Assembly (NCBI GenBank): GCA_011799875.1
Contig: CM022297.1
Span: 535,465,479-535,529,478 of the forward strand
Length of the DNA: 64,000 nt
Reading direction: 5' to 3'
Source: Thinopyrum elongatum
Taxonomy: Eukaryota > Streptophyta > Magnoliopsida > Poales > Poaceae
Below the pieces are notes generated by a model. It searched no databases, was not told where the DNA came from, and saw only the letters and a list, made by a program, of their open reading frames with translations. Position 1 is the stretch's first letter, and the number at the start of each line of letters is the position of its first letter. This document shows, in pieces, positions 11,491 through 23,039 of this stretch. The position numbers and the translations under genes were made by a program.

Positions 11491-12458
11491 ATGGAATTGA
11501 GGTTTCCTCATATGCTTCATCTTTTTAATGTCTTTCGTGAAAATGATGGAAAGGAAAATTGTGCTCAAGTGTTATAAGGAGAAGTCTATAAATTGTTTGG
11601 CACTAAATCTTTGTATGATGAGCATGATTGGAATGTTGTTAGTATGAATTCCTTGAATATCCATGATGCTAATGATATGCAAAGCCACAAGCTTGGGGAT
11701 GCTATGTTTGATGAAGATGATATTTTTAGTCCCCCAAGTTTTGATGCGCAAATTTATTATGATGAAAGCATGCCTCCTATTTATGATGATTATATTGATG
11801 AATGTGGGCTTGGAAGAGTGTCAACTCTAGGTAATGATCCCACTATTTTGGAGGGTGTTGAATCTTATTACAATATTGATGAAAGTGGATTTGGAGAGGT
11901 CATGACTTTATTTAGTGATGAATCCACTATTTCGGAAGAGGTTCCAATTGATTATGAGAACAAAGTTGCTATGTATGATGATTATTGTGATGACATGTAT
12001 GCTATAAAGAATAATGATAACCATGAAACTTGTCATCATGATTTTAATTTTCAATTGGATTATGCCTCACAAGATAGTTATTTTGTTGAATTTGCTCCAC
12101 TATTATGAATGAGAAGAATTTTGCTTATGTGGAGAGTAGTAAATTTTCTATGCTTGTGGATCATGAAAATAGTGCTTTATGTGATGGTTACATTATTGAA
12201 TTCATTCATGATGCTACTGAAAATTATTATGAGAGAGGAATATGTGCTCTTACATATTGCAATAATATCAAGTTTCCTCTCTATGTGTTGAAATTTTTGA
12301 AGTTGCACTTGTTTTGCCTTCCTATGCAAGTTGATTCTTGTCCCCATAAGTTGTTTGCTCACAAAATCCCTATGCATAGGAAATGGGTTAGACTTAAATG
12401 TGCTAGTCATATGCTTCATGATGCTCCCATTATGTTTCAATTCTTATCTTTTATGTGA
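11491..12458 (+). pseudogene. Acidic retrotransposon protein of the non-autonomous element, broken
   Basis: A frame from the ATG at 11491 has a TAA at 11575-11577. It is then open from 11578 to the TGA at 12106-12108, and continues after a frame change from the ATG at 12105 to 12458. The two frames overlap as ATGA. The first part is very rich in Asp, Glu and Tyr (several DDY and YDDY clusters). The second part is more basic and hydrophobic, with Cys and His scattered. I see no zinc knuckle, protease or other retroviral motif. The length, about 320 codons, and the steady composition suggest one ancestral protein, interrupted by one nonsense codon and a one-base shift near 12095-12108. The function is unknown. 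It might be a structural or regulatory factor of the element. Programmed frameshifting is an alternative but is not supported by a clear slippery site. Confidence 0.55.
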
Positions 12459-12589
12459 GCATCATTGAAATCATCATGCCTAGCTTAAAAGGCATTAAAG
12501 AAAAGCGCTTGTTGGGAGACAACCCAATATTTACCCCTACTGTTTTTGTGTGTTCACATGATTATGCTACTGTATTAATCATGTTTTAT

Positions 12590-13960
12590 AGCTTTTGTTT
12601 GAATAAAGTGCCAAGTAAAGCCTTTGGGATAGTGTGGTTGATAGTTGACTTGATTTTGTGCAAAAACAGAAACTTTTGCGTCCAGTACTGAAATTCCTAT
12701 ATTTTATTCGAGCGTGTAAAAACTCTGAATTTTTTACAGAGGATGGGTATACAAATTGTATACGTTGTCCTAATTTTGTAGAAGTTTTGGAGTAACAGAA
12801 TTATGAGCTTAATTCAGATCTTTACAGACTGTTCTGTTTTTGACAGATTCTGTTTTCGATGCATAGTTTGCTTGTTTCCTAGTTTCTATGGCTTATATTG
12901 CTCAATATAAATTGTAGAAATGATAGGGTACAGTAGGTATCATGTGATAAATTTTTTGAATCTTGTCTTGACAGTACCAAAGTGAATGATTTGTTTTATC
13001 ATACTAACCCATCTCACGAAGTTCCGTTAAGTTTTGTGTGATTTAAGTTTTCAAGTTTTGGGTGAGATATCGATATGAGGAGAATAAGGAGTGACAAGAC
13101 CCTAAGCTTGGGGATTCCCAAGGCACCCCAAGGTAATATTCAAGCAAGATCCAAGCAACTAAGCTTGGGGATGCCCCGGAAGGCTTCCCCTCTTTCGTCT
13201 CCAACATTATCGGTAACCTTACTTGGAGCTATATTTTTTATTCATCACATGATATGAGTTTTGCTTGGAGCATCATTTTATTTTATTAGTATTTGCTTGA
13301 TGTTATTTATAATAAGGTTTTGTATCTTTTATTTCAATAAAAGTGTCAAGTATAGCCTTTACCATACTTATTTTGCAGGTCTATATGTTGCTGTTTTGAA
13401 AACAGAAAGTTTTCTATTGTTGTCTGAATTCTTCTGGAAAGTCAGAACGTGGTAAAATCTTAAAAGTTTTTCAAAATAAGCTACAACAAATTTTATATAG
13501 TGTGGTAATTTTTCAGAATTTTTCGAGTTAGGGAAGTATGAGTGCAATTGCACTCTTTACAGACTGTCCTGTTTAGACAGATTGCTGTTATGTCTGCATT
13601 GTTTGCATATGTTTGCTTGTTTAATGATTCTATTTGAGGATAGGAGTAATAAATATGCAGAGGCATTTAGTATACAATGTTAAATAATAATTTTAGTAAT
13701 TTGCTACAGTTGATAATGATAAGGTTTTGCATTTGATTTATACTAACTTTTCTCACAAGTTCTTGTTGAGTTTTGTGTGGATGAAGTTTTTAAGAATTAG
13801 GGAAACCATGATATAAAAGGAATTAAGGAGACACAAAAGCTCAAGCTTGGGGATGCCCAAGGCATCCCTAGTTAATATTTCAAGAAGTCTCAAGCATCTA
13901 AGCCTGGGGATGCCCCGGTTGGCATCCCACCTTTCTTCTTCAACAATGATCGGTTAGTAT
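12590..13960 (+). repeat. Diverged internal duplication, about 735-bp period
   Basis: Landmarks repeat in order. aataaagtgccaagtaaagcc at 12603 corresponds to aataaaagtgtcaagtatagcc near 13336. ctttacagactgttctgttt corresponds to ctttacagactgtcctgttt about 730 bases later. gcttggggat at 13106 corresponds to the same motif at 13845. The copies are well diverged, so the duplication is older than this insertion and probably belongs to the family. Confidence 0.75.
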
Positions 13961-16012
13961 CCGTTGAGCCTAAGTTTTTGCTTCTTCACATGATGTGTGC
14001 TATCTTTAGAAAGTCATTTTATTTTGTTTTGCTCGCTGTTTTAATAAAATACTTAGATCTGAAATTCTTAGATGAGAGAATATTCACATAGCCAATTAAT
14101 TATTCAACTACTCATTGATCTTCACTTATATCTTTTTGGAGTAGTTTGTCAGTTGCTCTAGTGCTTCACTTATAACTTTTTAGAGCACTGCGGTGGTTTT
14201 ATTTTGAAGAAATTGATGAACTCTCATGCTTCACTTATATTATTTTGAGAGTCTTTAAACAGCATGGTAATTTGCTTAGGTTATGAATTTGGTCCTAATA
14301 TGATGGGCATCCAAGAGGGATATAATAAAAACTTTCATATAAAGTGCATTGAATACTATGAGAAGTTTGATTCCTTATGATTGTTTTGAGATATGAGGAT
14401 GGTGATATTAGAGTCATGCTAGTGAGTAATTGTGGATTGTAGAAATACCTGTGTTAAAGTCTGTGATTCCCGTAGCATGCACATATGGTGAACCGTTATG
14501 TGATGAAGTCAGAGCATGATTTATTTATTGATTGTCTTCCTTATGAGTGGCGGTCGGGGACGAGCGATGGTCTTTTCCTACCAATCTGTCCCCCTAGGAG
14601 CATGCGCGTAGTACTTTGTTTCAATAACTAATAGATTTTTGCAATAAGTATGTGAGTTCTTTATGACTAATGTTGAGTCCATGGATTATACGCACTCTCA
14701 CCCTTCCACCATTGCTAGCCTCTCTAGTGCCGCGCAACTTTCGCCGGTACCATACACCCACCATATACCTTCCTCAAAACTGCCACCATACCTACCAATT
14801 ATGGCATTTCCATAGCCATTCCGAGATATATTTCCATGCAACTTCCACCGTTCCGTTTATTATGACACGCTTCATCATTGTCATATTGCTTTGCATGATC
14901 ATGTAGTTGACATAGTATTTGTGGCAAAGCCACCGTTCATAATTTTTATACATGTCACTCTTGAGTCATTGCACATCCTGGTACACCGCCGGAGGCATTC
15001 ATATAGGGTCATATCTTTGTTCTAGTATCGAGTTGTAATTCTTGAGTTGTAAGTAAATAAAAGTGTGATGATCATCATTATTAGAGCATTGTCCTAGTGA
15101 GGAAAGGATGATGGAGACTATGATTCCACCACAAGTCGGGATGAGACTCCGGACGAAAAATAAAAATAAAATAAAATAAAAAAAGAGGCAAAAAAAAAGA
15201 GAGAGAAGGCCCAATATAAAAAAAATGAGAGAAAAGAGAGAAGGGGCAATGTTACTATCCTTTTTCCACACTTGTGCTTCAAAGTAGCACCATGATCTTC
15301 ATGATAGAGAGTCTCCTATGTTGTCACTTTCATATACTAGTGGGAATTTTTCATTATAGAACTTGGCTTGTATATTCCAACGATGGGCTTCCTCAAATTG
15401 CCCTAGGTCTTCGTGAGCAAGCAAGTTGGATGCACACCCACTTAGTTTCTTTTTGAGCTTTCATAAACTTATAGCTCTAGTGCATCCGTTGCATGGCAAT
15501 CCCTACTCACTCACATTGATATCTATTGATGGGCATCTCCATAGCCCGTTGATACGCCTAGTTGATGTGAGACTATCTCCTTCTTTTTGTCTTCTCCACA
15601 ACCACCATATTCTATTCCACCTATAGTGCTATGTCCATGGCTCACGCTCATGTATTGCGTGAAAGTTGAAAAAGTTTGAGAACATCAAAAGTATGAAACA
15701 ATTGCTTGGCTTGTCATCGGGGTTGTGCATGATTTGAATATTTTGTGTGATGAAGATGGAGCATAGCCAGACTATATGATTTTGTAGGGATAAGCTTTCT
15801 TTGGCCATGTTATTTTGAGAAGACATAATTGCCTTGTTAGTATGCTTGAAGTATTATTGTTTTTATGTCAATATTAAACTTTTGTTTTGAATCTTATGGA
15901 TCTGAACATTCATGCCACAATGAAGAAAATTACATGGATAAATATGTTAGGTAGCATTCCACATCAAAAATTCTATTTTTATCATTTACCTACTCGAGGA
16001 CGAGAAGGAATT
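13960..16012 (+). other. Non-coding 3' interior of the non-autonomous element
   Basis: About 2 kb of AT-rich sequence has no coding motif. It includes an A-rich and AAAT-rich stretch at 15155-15245. Short frames at 14670-14906 and 14999-15271 have no recognisable composition and are judged to be chance. Confidence 0.6.
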
Positions 16013-16027
16013 AAGCTTGGGGATGCT
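16013..16027 (+). other. Polypurine-tract region
   Basis: The sequence aagcttggggatgct lies directly before the 3' LTR at 16028, where the plus-strand primer is expected. Near copies of the same motif occur at 11689, 13104, 13161, 13843 and 13900 inside the element. Confidence 0.55.
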
Positions 16028-17425
16028 TGATACGTCTCCAACGTATCTATACTTTTTGATTTTTCCATGCTATTATATTATCTGTTTTGGATGTTTTATA
16101 TGCATTTATATGCTATTTTATATGATTTTTGGGACTAACCTATTAACCTAGAGCCCAGTGCCAGTTTATGTTTTTTCCTTGTTTTTGAGTTTTACAGAAA
16201 AGGAATACCAAACGGAGTCCAAACGAGCTGAAACTTTACGGTGATTTTTTATGGACCAGAAGAAGCCCCCGAAGCAAAAGAGTTGGGCCAGAGGAGCCAC
16301 CGGGCATCCACAAGGGTGGAGGGCGCGCCCACCCCCCTAGGGCACACCCCCTTCCCTTGTCACTGACTCGTGGACCCCCTTGACGTGAACCCGACGCCAA
16401 AAATTCCTATAAATCCAGAAACCCCCGAAAAGAAACCCAGATTGGGAGTTCCACCACCGCAAGCCTCTGTAGCCACGAAAAACCAATCTGGAGCCCGTTC
16501 TGGCACCCTGCCGGAGGGGGAAACCATCACCGGTGGTCATCTTCATCATCCCGGCGATCTCCATGACGAGGAGGGAGTAGTTCACCCTCGGGGCTGAGGG
16601 TATGTACCAGTAGCTATGTGTTTGATCTCTCTCTCTCTCTCTCTCGTGTTCTTGATTTGGCACGATCTTGATGTACCGCGAGCTTTGTTATTATAGTTGG
16701 ATCATATGGTGTTTCTCCCCCTCTACCTTGTTGTGATGAATTGAGTCTTGCTCGTTGAGGTTTCGTTATGTTGGATTGATTATTGGATTTGAGAACACTT
16801 GATGTATGTCTTGCGATGGGATATCTGTTGTGACAATGGGATGTTCTATTGATTCACCTGATGTATATTTTGGCACTCAACTCGCGGATTCCCGAGGTGA
16901 CATTGGGGTAATCTATGCATAGGGGTTGATGCACGTTTTCGTCCTACGTTCTCCGATAGAAACTTTGGAGTGATTCTTTGTTGCACGTTGAGGGATTGTT
17001 ATGTGATCTAATTATGTTATCATTGTTGAGAGAACTTGCACTAGTGAAAGTATGAACCCTAGGCCTTATTTCCAAGCATTGCAATACCGTTTTCGCTCAC
17101 TTTTGTTACTTGCTACCTTGCTGTTTTTATATTTTCAGATTACAAAAACCTATTTCTACCATCCATATTACACTTGTATCACCATCTCTTCGCCGAACTA
17201 GTGCACCTATACAATTTACCATTGTATTGGGTGTGATGGGGACACAAGAGACTCTTTGTTATTTGGTTGCAGGGTTGTTTGAGAGAGACCATCTTCATCC
17301 TACGCCTCCCACAGATTGATAAACCTTAGGTCATCCACTTGAGGAAAATTTGCTACTGTCCTACAAAACTCTGCACTTGGAGGCCCAACAACGTCTACAA
17401 GGAGAAGGTTGCGTAGTAGACATCA
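16028..17425 (+). repeat. 3' LTR of the non-autonomous element
   Basis: The LTR is 1398 bp and nearly identical to the 5' LTR by eye, apart from scattered substitutions and the shorter (TC)10 run at 16626-16645. It ends gtagacatca and is followed by the target duplication gctgc. Confidence 0.9.
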
Positions 17426-17499
17426 GCTGCCGTGTTTCGGACTCTTCCGGTCTACTGTGGAGAAGATTGGGTAGATTTCATATCGCTGAATATAAAATA

Positions 17500-18240
17500 T
17501 TAAGGGTCCAGACGCTCCACCGCGAGGTTTCTTGCTCCTTCTCGGTCATCGGAAAGCGTTCTTCTAAGTTTTGCCGACACGTGGGACATCCAGCATCCAG
17601 GTCCACGTGTCATGAAAGAAAATGGAGTTAAGTATAGTAGGAGAGACTCACCAACGGTCACGAACGTAGGTGGAGGACATGCACGAATCACCCAAAAAAA
17701 AGGAATACGAGCACGAAGAGAAGAGGTGCAGGCACCGACGCAGGTACTCTTTGCCTCTTTCCCTAATACTCACGCGCGGGTACACGGTGAGCTCATTTCT
17801 GTATGTAGAGGCAGCTCACTTGATAATTTGGTGAGTGTAGTAGTTGTTCATGGGAACCACGCATGGACGAATCAAAGTTCGATCATGACGCGGTGCCGCG
17901 TTTTTTATAAATTAAGTTATTCTATTCGATGGCACGTATGCAACATTATTTTCTCAATGGAACGTGAATCGTGCATGCACTGAATGACGGAGCACGGGAT
18001 GGTAGCTATGGACATGGTCAGCCCTTTTTGGAGATGACTACTTTTGATGTGTCCCATCAACTCACAGGATGAGGAGAAGCTTTTGTTTTACGATAGTGCG
18101 CTTAATACAGGCGGTGGACGTGCAGCAGTTCATTCGGTGTCAGATTGCCAGAAGTATATATACTGTAGTACCATCATCATTGTTCGACTTCCGGAAGAGG
18201 CGAAGAGCCAAGCGCATGGTCACCTACTCACAGTATAACC
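17500..18240. repeat. Dispersed segment, copy B
   Basis: 17526-17620 (cttgctccttctcggtc and the gtgggacatcc phrase) and 18040-18240 match 20816-20945 and 21105-21345 closely. 17768-17960 matches 2745-2960. The best-conserved stretch is cagattgccagaagtatata followed by a shared TTCGACTTCCGGAAGAGGCG core. Small open frames across it are not preserved between copies, which argues against a protein-coding unit. Confidence 0.7.
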
Positions 18241-18860
18241 GGCCATGTTTGCATGAATTTTTTTACGTACAATCTGAGTGGATTGCTCCAGTGGTCATCA
18301 CACGTGAGCCAATCAATTCGCACCCTTCCGTGCTCCATTTTGTCTTGCGTTCCTTCCTCCGTCCAGCACGCTGACAAGTGGGCCCCATGCTCATGTATGC
18401 CAATGTGGTAGTCAATTATTTTGTCAGAGTCAGCTATCACACCCTTTCGATGCCACGTCAACGTACCCACTAGAAACAAGTTAGACTTGTTCGGTTCAAC
18501 CGCCTCCCTAGGTGTTTGGAGAGGAATTGGCCTGCGCGAGGCGGTTCTATAGGTGGGCAGGCGGCAAAAAACAGGGGAAAACGCGCAAACCAGCTAGACG
18601 AGGGAGGGAAGCTTCTACATTCGCGGGGGACGTGGCATTGACCATTGGGCGGCAATAGGCGGTCATCCGGGTACGCAATAAAGGATGCGAAGAGGCTTCC
18701 TATAGCAGCAAGGACCAGCTTCCCTACCGATGGCTCATCTAATAGAACTCCCAAGTTAACTGTGCTGAGACTGGAGTAGTCATCAAATGGGTGACCGGAT
18801 GGGAAGTGGTCTCAATGTTAAATTAACTGATTTGATGGGTCACTGTAAATATTTAATTGC
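18241..18860. other. Intergenic DNA, nothing recognised
   Basis: Short frames on both strands lack motifs and are not conserved in the other copies of the surrounding segment. I see no transposon termini. Confidence 0.5.
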
Positions 18861-18919
18861 CTTGAATGTATATAGTGCTCCGTCCTATTAGTTGAATTAA
18901 CCTCGAGGTCCTTGTTTTG

Positions 18920-19390
18920 TAATTTTTGACATTTTTTGTTTTTTGAACACATGTTAATTGGCTTGAAGAAGGTCTATCGTGTTACTTTTTGATAATTTTT
19001 GTTTTTTGAACACATGTTGATTGGCTTGAAAGAAGGTCTATCCCGTTACTTTACGACATGTTTCCAAAAAAAGTGATATGATTCCTGTCAGCTTATAAGT
19101 CATGTATGTCAAATTAACCTCTGTGTACTTGTTCTCAAATTAACCTCCGGGCCTTGCAGGAGTGCTGCAATGTGTCAGCGTCAATTGCAAGATGAGCCAT
19201 TTTTTAACACATGTTAATCGAAGGTCTACCGCATTACTTTACGACATGTTTCCAAAAAAGTGATATGACTTCTGTCAACTTATAAGCCATGTATGTCAAA
19301 TTAACCTCCGTGTACTTGTTCTCAAATTAACCTCTGGGCCTTGCAGGAGTGCTGCAATGCATCAGCGTCAATTGCATGATGAGCCAGCAA
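18920..19390. repeat. Tandem duplication, 188-bp period
   Basis: gacatgtttccaaaaaa at 19055 recurs at 19243. The tract running through cttgttctcaaattaacctc, gggccttgcaggagtgctgc and the gtcaattgca phrase is present twice, ending at about 19199 and 19387. A shorter internal repeat of ttttttgaacacatgttgatt lies at 18938 and 19000. The first bases of the right unit are missing part of the left unit's start. Confidence 0.85.
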
Positions 19391-19640
19391 GCTAGAAGTG
19401 GAGTTGCCAACATGCTCAAAGTGCACGCAACATTGAGTAGAAAGAAGCATGCCCAGGAAATTAATGCGGGCTTAGGGAGGCCCTTTGCTCAAAGAGCAAT
19501 TATAATAAGGTACAGTCAGCAGGCTATAAGGACGAGGAGCGAGAAGCGATACGGGCTGGTGGATGTACTATAATTAGGTGTCGCACAGAGGCCGAGGAAT
19601 ATGGTAAATGCGTGAGGTGGGCGATGTATGATGTGTTTCA
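19340..19640. repeat. Dispersed segment, part shared with 25080 and 9775
   Basis: 19370-19500 (the gttgccaacatgctcaaagtg phrase and the gcatgcccaggaaattaatgc phrase) matches 25095-25225. 19530-19640 matches 9775-9875. A short frame from 19349 to 19573 spans the first part. The equivalent frame at 25080 is also open over about 50 codons with similar translation. Weak coding potential cannot be excluded, but no domain is recognisable. Confidence 0.6.
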
Positions 19641-20360
19641 GTGTGCTTTGCACATCAATTATCATACAGAAAGATATACCTAATTAAAATACACATGCCA
19701 AACCTATAGATGTTTTTTCCCAATGATATAGAGATGTTGTTACACCTTATTACATGTTTTTTATTACTTAATTGCAGGTAAAATTACAACCAACTTACGA
19801 AAATAATGGTAACCGGTTTTACGTGTTTATAATGGTATTATCATTGGACTGCCATTTAGGAAAAATGATGAGGTGGATGAGAGAGACCATAAGAAAATGC
19901 ATGTCTTCTCTTGATTAATAGATGATCTATTAGCAACAATATGTCTCACCAAATATTTATTGCATTATCAAAGATAAGACTAAAAATGACCCACTGCAAC
20001 ATATTTTGATGTCTCCTCTAGATTACGTGATAGGCTTAAGATAAAACTGTCTTATCAAGCACTGTGCATGCTCTAAATAGTAACAAATTAACATTTGGGT
20101 AGTCGACAATAACATGTGAGATTATGAATATATCTTTTTGCAAATATAACAGAACAAAATGTACTTTTTTTTCTGGTAGAAAAGAATGTTCAATGTGACT
20201 GATTACCTCCATGCTGGTTTTGACTACTTTAATTTAAAAATGAACCACGTGTTTTCTTTGGTAACACAAAATTAGTAACTAAATGGTGATTGGACACCAT
20301 GTCCTGCCACGTATGTATGTGCAGCAAGCAAGATTTATTCACGTACAGGGTAGGCTTGAA
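19641..20360. other. AT-rich intergenic DNA
   Basis: No gene or clear repeat terminus is seen. A MITE follows directly at 20361. Confidence 0.5.
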
Positions 20361-20432
20361 CTCCCTATAAGAGTGTTTAGATCACTACTACTTTAGTGAT
20401 CTAAACACTCTTATATTAGTTTACGGAGGGAG
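20361..20432. mobile_element. Short hairpin Stowaway-type MITE
   Basis: The 72-bp element is almost entirely palindromic. aagagtgtttagatcact at 20369-20386 is the exact reverse complement of agtgatctaaacactctt on the other arm. The right end reads tttacggagggag followed by TA. The left end has lost part of the ctccctccgtaaac terminus (it reads ctccctataag) and is preceded by AA rather than TA. It belongs to the very small Stowaway group common near grass genes and could fold into a long hairpin if transcribed. Confidence 0.85.
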
Positions 20433-20750
20433 TACTTCTTAGAGAAAAGTAAAGAAATGAAATGGGGAAGCTGACTACGACAGCATGTGAAGTTGTGAAC
20501 CCACATGTTGTATCAGCACGTGCCCTGCAAGTCTCCACGGCTTCGCATGAATGTTTGGGATGGTTCACAGATAGCGCGGTAGTTTCTGCGTTGCAGCAGG
20601 ATGTGCAAGGTGGCAACAATTTGAGTGCTAAAGAGTTGATCCAATGGCTGGTTTTGTTTGGATTTTCCAACTATTGACCATTGGATGGAGTGAATCAATG
20701 GCTTACATTCAAAGTTATTCTCACACTATAGAATGGTATCGAAATGTGGA
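20433..20750. other. Intergenic DNA with a minor open frame
   Basis: The frames at 20462-20677 (plus) and 20416-20670 (minus) overlap and neither shows a motif. I see nothing further. Confidence 0.4.
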
Positions 20751-20759
20751 GAGATTTGG

Positions 20760-21360
20760 TTGATTTTATATTGCTGAATAATATAAAATATTATGAGTGC
20801 AGACGCTCCACCGCGAGGTTCCTTGCTCCTTCTCGGTCGTCGGAAATCTATGTTCTTCCACTCTTTTTTTTATGTGATCTTTGTTCATCCTTTTGCCAAC
20901 ACGCGGGACATCTAGCATCAAGGTGCACATGTCATGCAAGAAAATGGAGATAAGCAGTGCGTAAGTGAGTCGTGCACTTTGATGGCACATACTACGCAGT
21001 ATTTTTTCTCCTCGATGGCACGTGAATCGTGCACGTACTCAATGATGTAGCACGGTATGGTAGCCATGGACATGGTCGGCCCTTTTTGGAGAGAGTACTA
21101 AATAACTTTGATGTGTCCCGTCAACTCACAGAACGACGAGAAGCTTGCTTACTATGCCTTCTCCCTCGCCCATGCGCACGCGGTGGCTCGCAGCACGAGG
21201 AGAAACTTTTGCTTACAAGCGGTGGACATGCAGCAGTTCATTTGGTGTCAGATTGCCAGAAGTATATACTGTAGTACCATCATCATTGTTCGACTTCCGG
21301 AAGAGGCGAAGAGCCAAGTGCAAGGTCACCTACTAACCTTTAGTACAGTACTATAGCCAA
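20760..21360. repeat. Dispersed segment, copy C
   Basis: This copy lies about 3 kb after copy B in the same orientation and matches it over ggttccttgctccttctcgg, the gcgggacatc phrase, and 21105-21345. About 200 bases present in B (17620-17960) are missing or replaced here. The ttgtgttttacgatagtgcg part of B is replaced by an extra stretch at 21135-21210. Confidence 0.7.
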
Positions 21361-21770
21361 ATCTGGTCCACCTTTTTAGAGCATGGTTAATTAATATAGG
21401 CGGCTCTTGCAGTGGGACATCATTTAGAGCAAGTACTCTCTCCATTTCTTTTCTTTCATTCGTAGGAACTTAAAACACAGGAATAGGAAAAATAAAGGAT
21501 TGGAGTGGCATGTCCACTTGAATCCCATAGCATTAGCACAGTGTTCCCCTAAAAAAAACCATAGTGTTTGACACAGGAAAAACAAAGGAAGTGAAAAAAA
21601 AGTAGGAGTGGATGCTAGATTGCCAATTAACATATGATTTCATAGGAAAAAATCCTATAGCATTCTATCCTATGAATCAAACGAGCAATGTAGGAAAATT
21701 ATGAGGGGGGTCTCTCCAACAGTGTTCCTTGGCTCGCACCTAGCATCACGGGGGTCGAACTTGGAGTCAT
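21361..21770. other. Intergenic DNA, nothing recognised
   Basis: The sequence is A-rich on the plus strand. A near-palindromic pair, tttcataggaaaaaatccta and tcctatgaatcaaacgagc, at 21640-21685 resembles the end of a small non-autonomous DNA element. A partner terminus could not be placed. Confidence 0.35.
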
Positions 21771-21779
21771 TCATCTGGT

Positions 21780-22690
21780 ACACGTGGCATCTCAGATCTG
21801 GACACAAGGTGACGTACACCGTCAAGGTCCATTAAGGATAATGTTGTCCTCAAAGCCGGATGTACACGGTCAAGGGGGTCAGGGCGGACGCGACCTCACT
21901 GCGTCCGCCATTGAAGCGGCGCGCCGGCCGAGGGCGCCGCCCACTACACTCCCAGCTGTACCCGCCTCCTCGCCGCAATCAAACACCTACATTTAAACCC
22001 GCGTGGAATGCGAGAAACCCACTCCGGCCACACATGTCCGTTCAGGAGCGGGATGCCGGCCAAGCTCCTCCTTCCACCATTTTCTCCACTCTTTCGGCAG
22101 CATCCGACAAATAGTAAGAGCAGTTCTTCGGCATAAAAGCCATCTGGGTGGTCCGCCGAGCTCGGCAGTTACGAGCGATGCAGCTCGCTACTTCATGTAC
22201 CTCACCTAGCTCATCGGAGCCAGTTGCCACACTAAGCCAGCGCGTGGTTCCGTAGCTGGCCGCTCTAATATAGCTCGAGGAAGAGTGCCGAGTTGCTCCA
22301 CGCCGGCTTGTCGAGGAGCACGGCGGCACAGGCATCGTCGCTGCCCTCGACGCCGCCGTGTTGTACAGCGCCTCTAGTGCCTGTGACTGGGCCATCCGCT
22401 ATTGACGCGCGCATAGCCGCGCCATGCAGGCAGAGAAAGAAGCCGCCGCAGATGTCAACGAGGTGGCGCGGCTACGCGGCTACACGGATGTCGACGAGGT
22501 GACGGCCAGCACGTCCCCGCCTGCCGCCATCATCAAGGAGAAGTAGAACACGGGAGGCTGCCACCAATTGTATCCCATGAAGGCCACCGTCAGGGCGACG
22601 CCCGCGAAAACAGCCGGTGTCTTGCATGATTCTTCTTCAGCTGAATGCTGGAGGAGGACAAAGAGATCGGTCGGCAACCATTTAGATTAG
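21780..22690. other. GC-rich gene-like block, unidentified
   Basis: Base composition rises sharply over this block, as in grass coding exons. Frames are broken on both strands. On the minus strand, 22677 down to 22480 gives 65 codons with one hydrophobic stretch of about 25 residues (FAGVALTVAFMGY part). This is followed by a second frame at 22395-22042. On the plus strand, a short frame from 22423 ends at 22545. No domain is recognisable. The most economical reading is a decayed gene fragment, orientation uncertain. Confidence 0.25.
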
Positions 22691-23035
22691 GTATATCTTT
22701 GTCGAAAAAAATTTAGATTAGGTATATTAATTCTACCTTTAGCTCCAGACTAGCACAACTTATTTAATGTAAATGTAATGAAATCCGTCATGTTTATATG
22801 AAATCCGGCCGTGTTTGCATGAATTTGCGTCCATGTTCGCGCTCTCGGGCGAGCGTTGTCCGTTGCTGGAGTGGGACTACGGACTCCGGTGCAACCTGAA
22901 CACGGTGGCGTGGTTATTGATTGTGTTTCTTTTTACTGGTACATTAAATGAAAAAAAGATGGCTCCGCGCGTATTCCATTTAAAACGATCGCTACGAAGA
23001 GAAAAACAATTACTACTCCACTAGTCCACTTCGGG
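22691..23035. other. Intergenic DNA
   Basis: No feature is recognised. The phrase aaatccggccgtgtttgcatgaatttgcg at 22801 resembles aaccggccatgtttgcatgaattttt at 18237, a further small link between this area and copy B. Confidence 0.45.
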
Positions 23036-23039
23036 ACTT

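Larger units (their letters stand above)
9892..17425 (+). mobile_element. Complete non-autonomous LTR retrotransposon, 7.5 kb
   Basis: Two near-identical LTRs (9892-11302 and 16028-17425) begin tgatacgtctcc and end gtagacatca. The element is flanked by the five-base target-site duplication GCTGC (9887-9891 and 17426-17430), so it is structurally complete. The 4.7 kb interior has a tRNA-Asp-type primer-binding site present twice, one acidic reading frame with no gag or pol motif, a diverged internal duplication of about 735 bp and a purine-rich stretch before the 3' LTR. Protease, reverse transcriptase, RNase H and integrase are all missing, so mobilisation must have used enzymes of another element. 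The superfamily is likely gypsy, inferred from general structure only. Confidence 0.92.
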
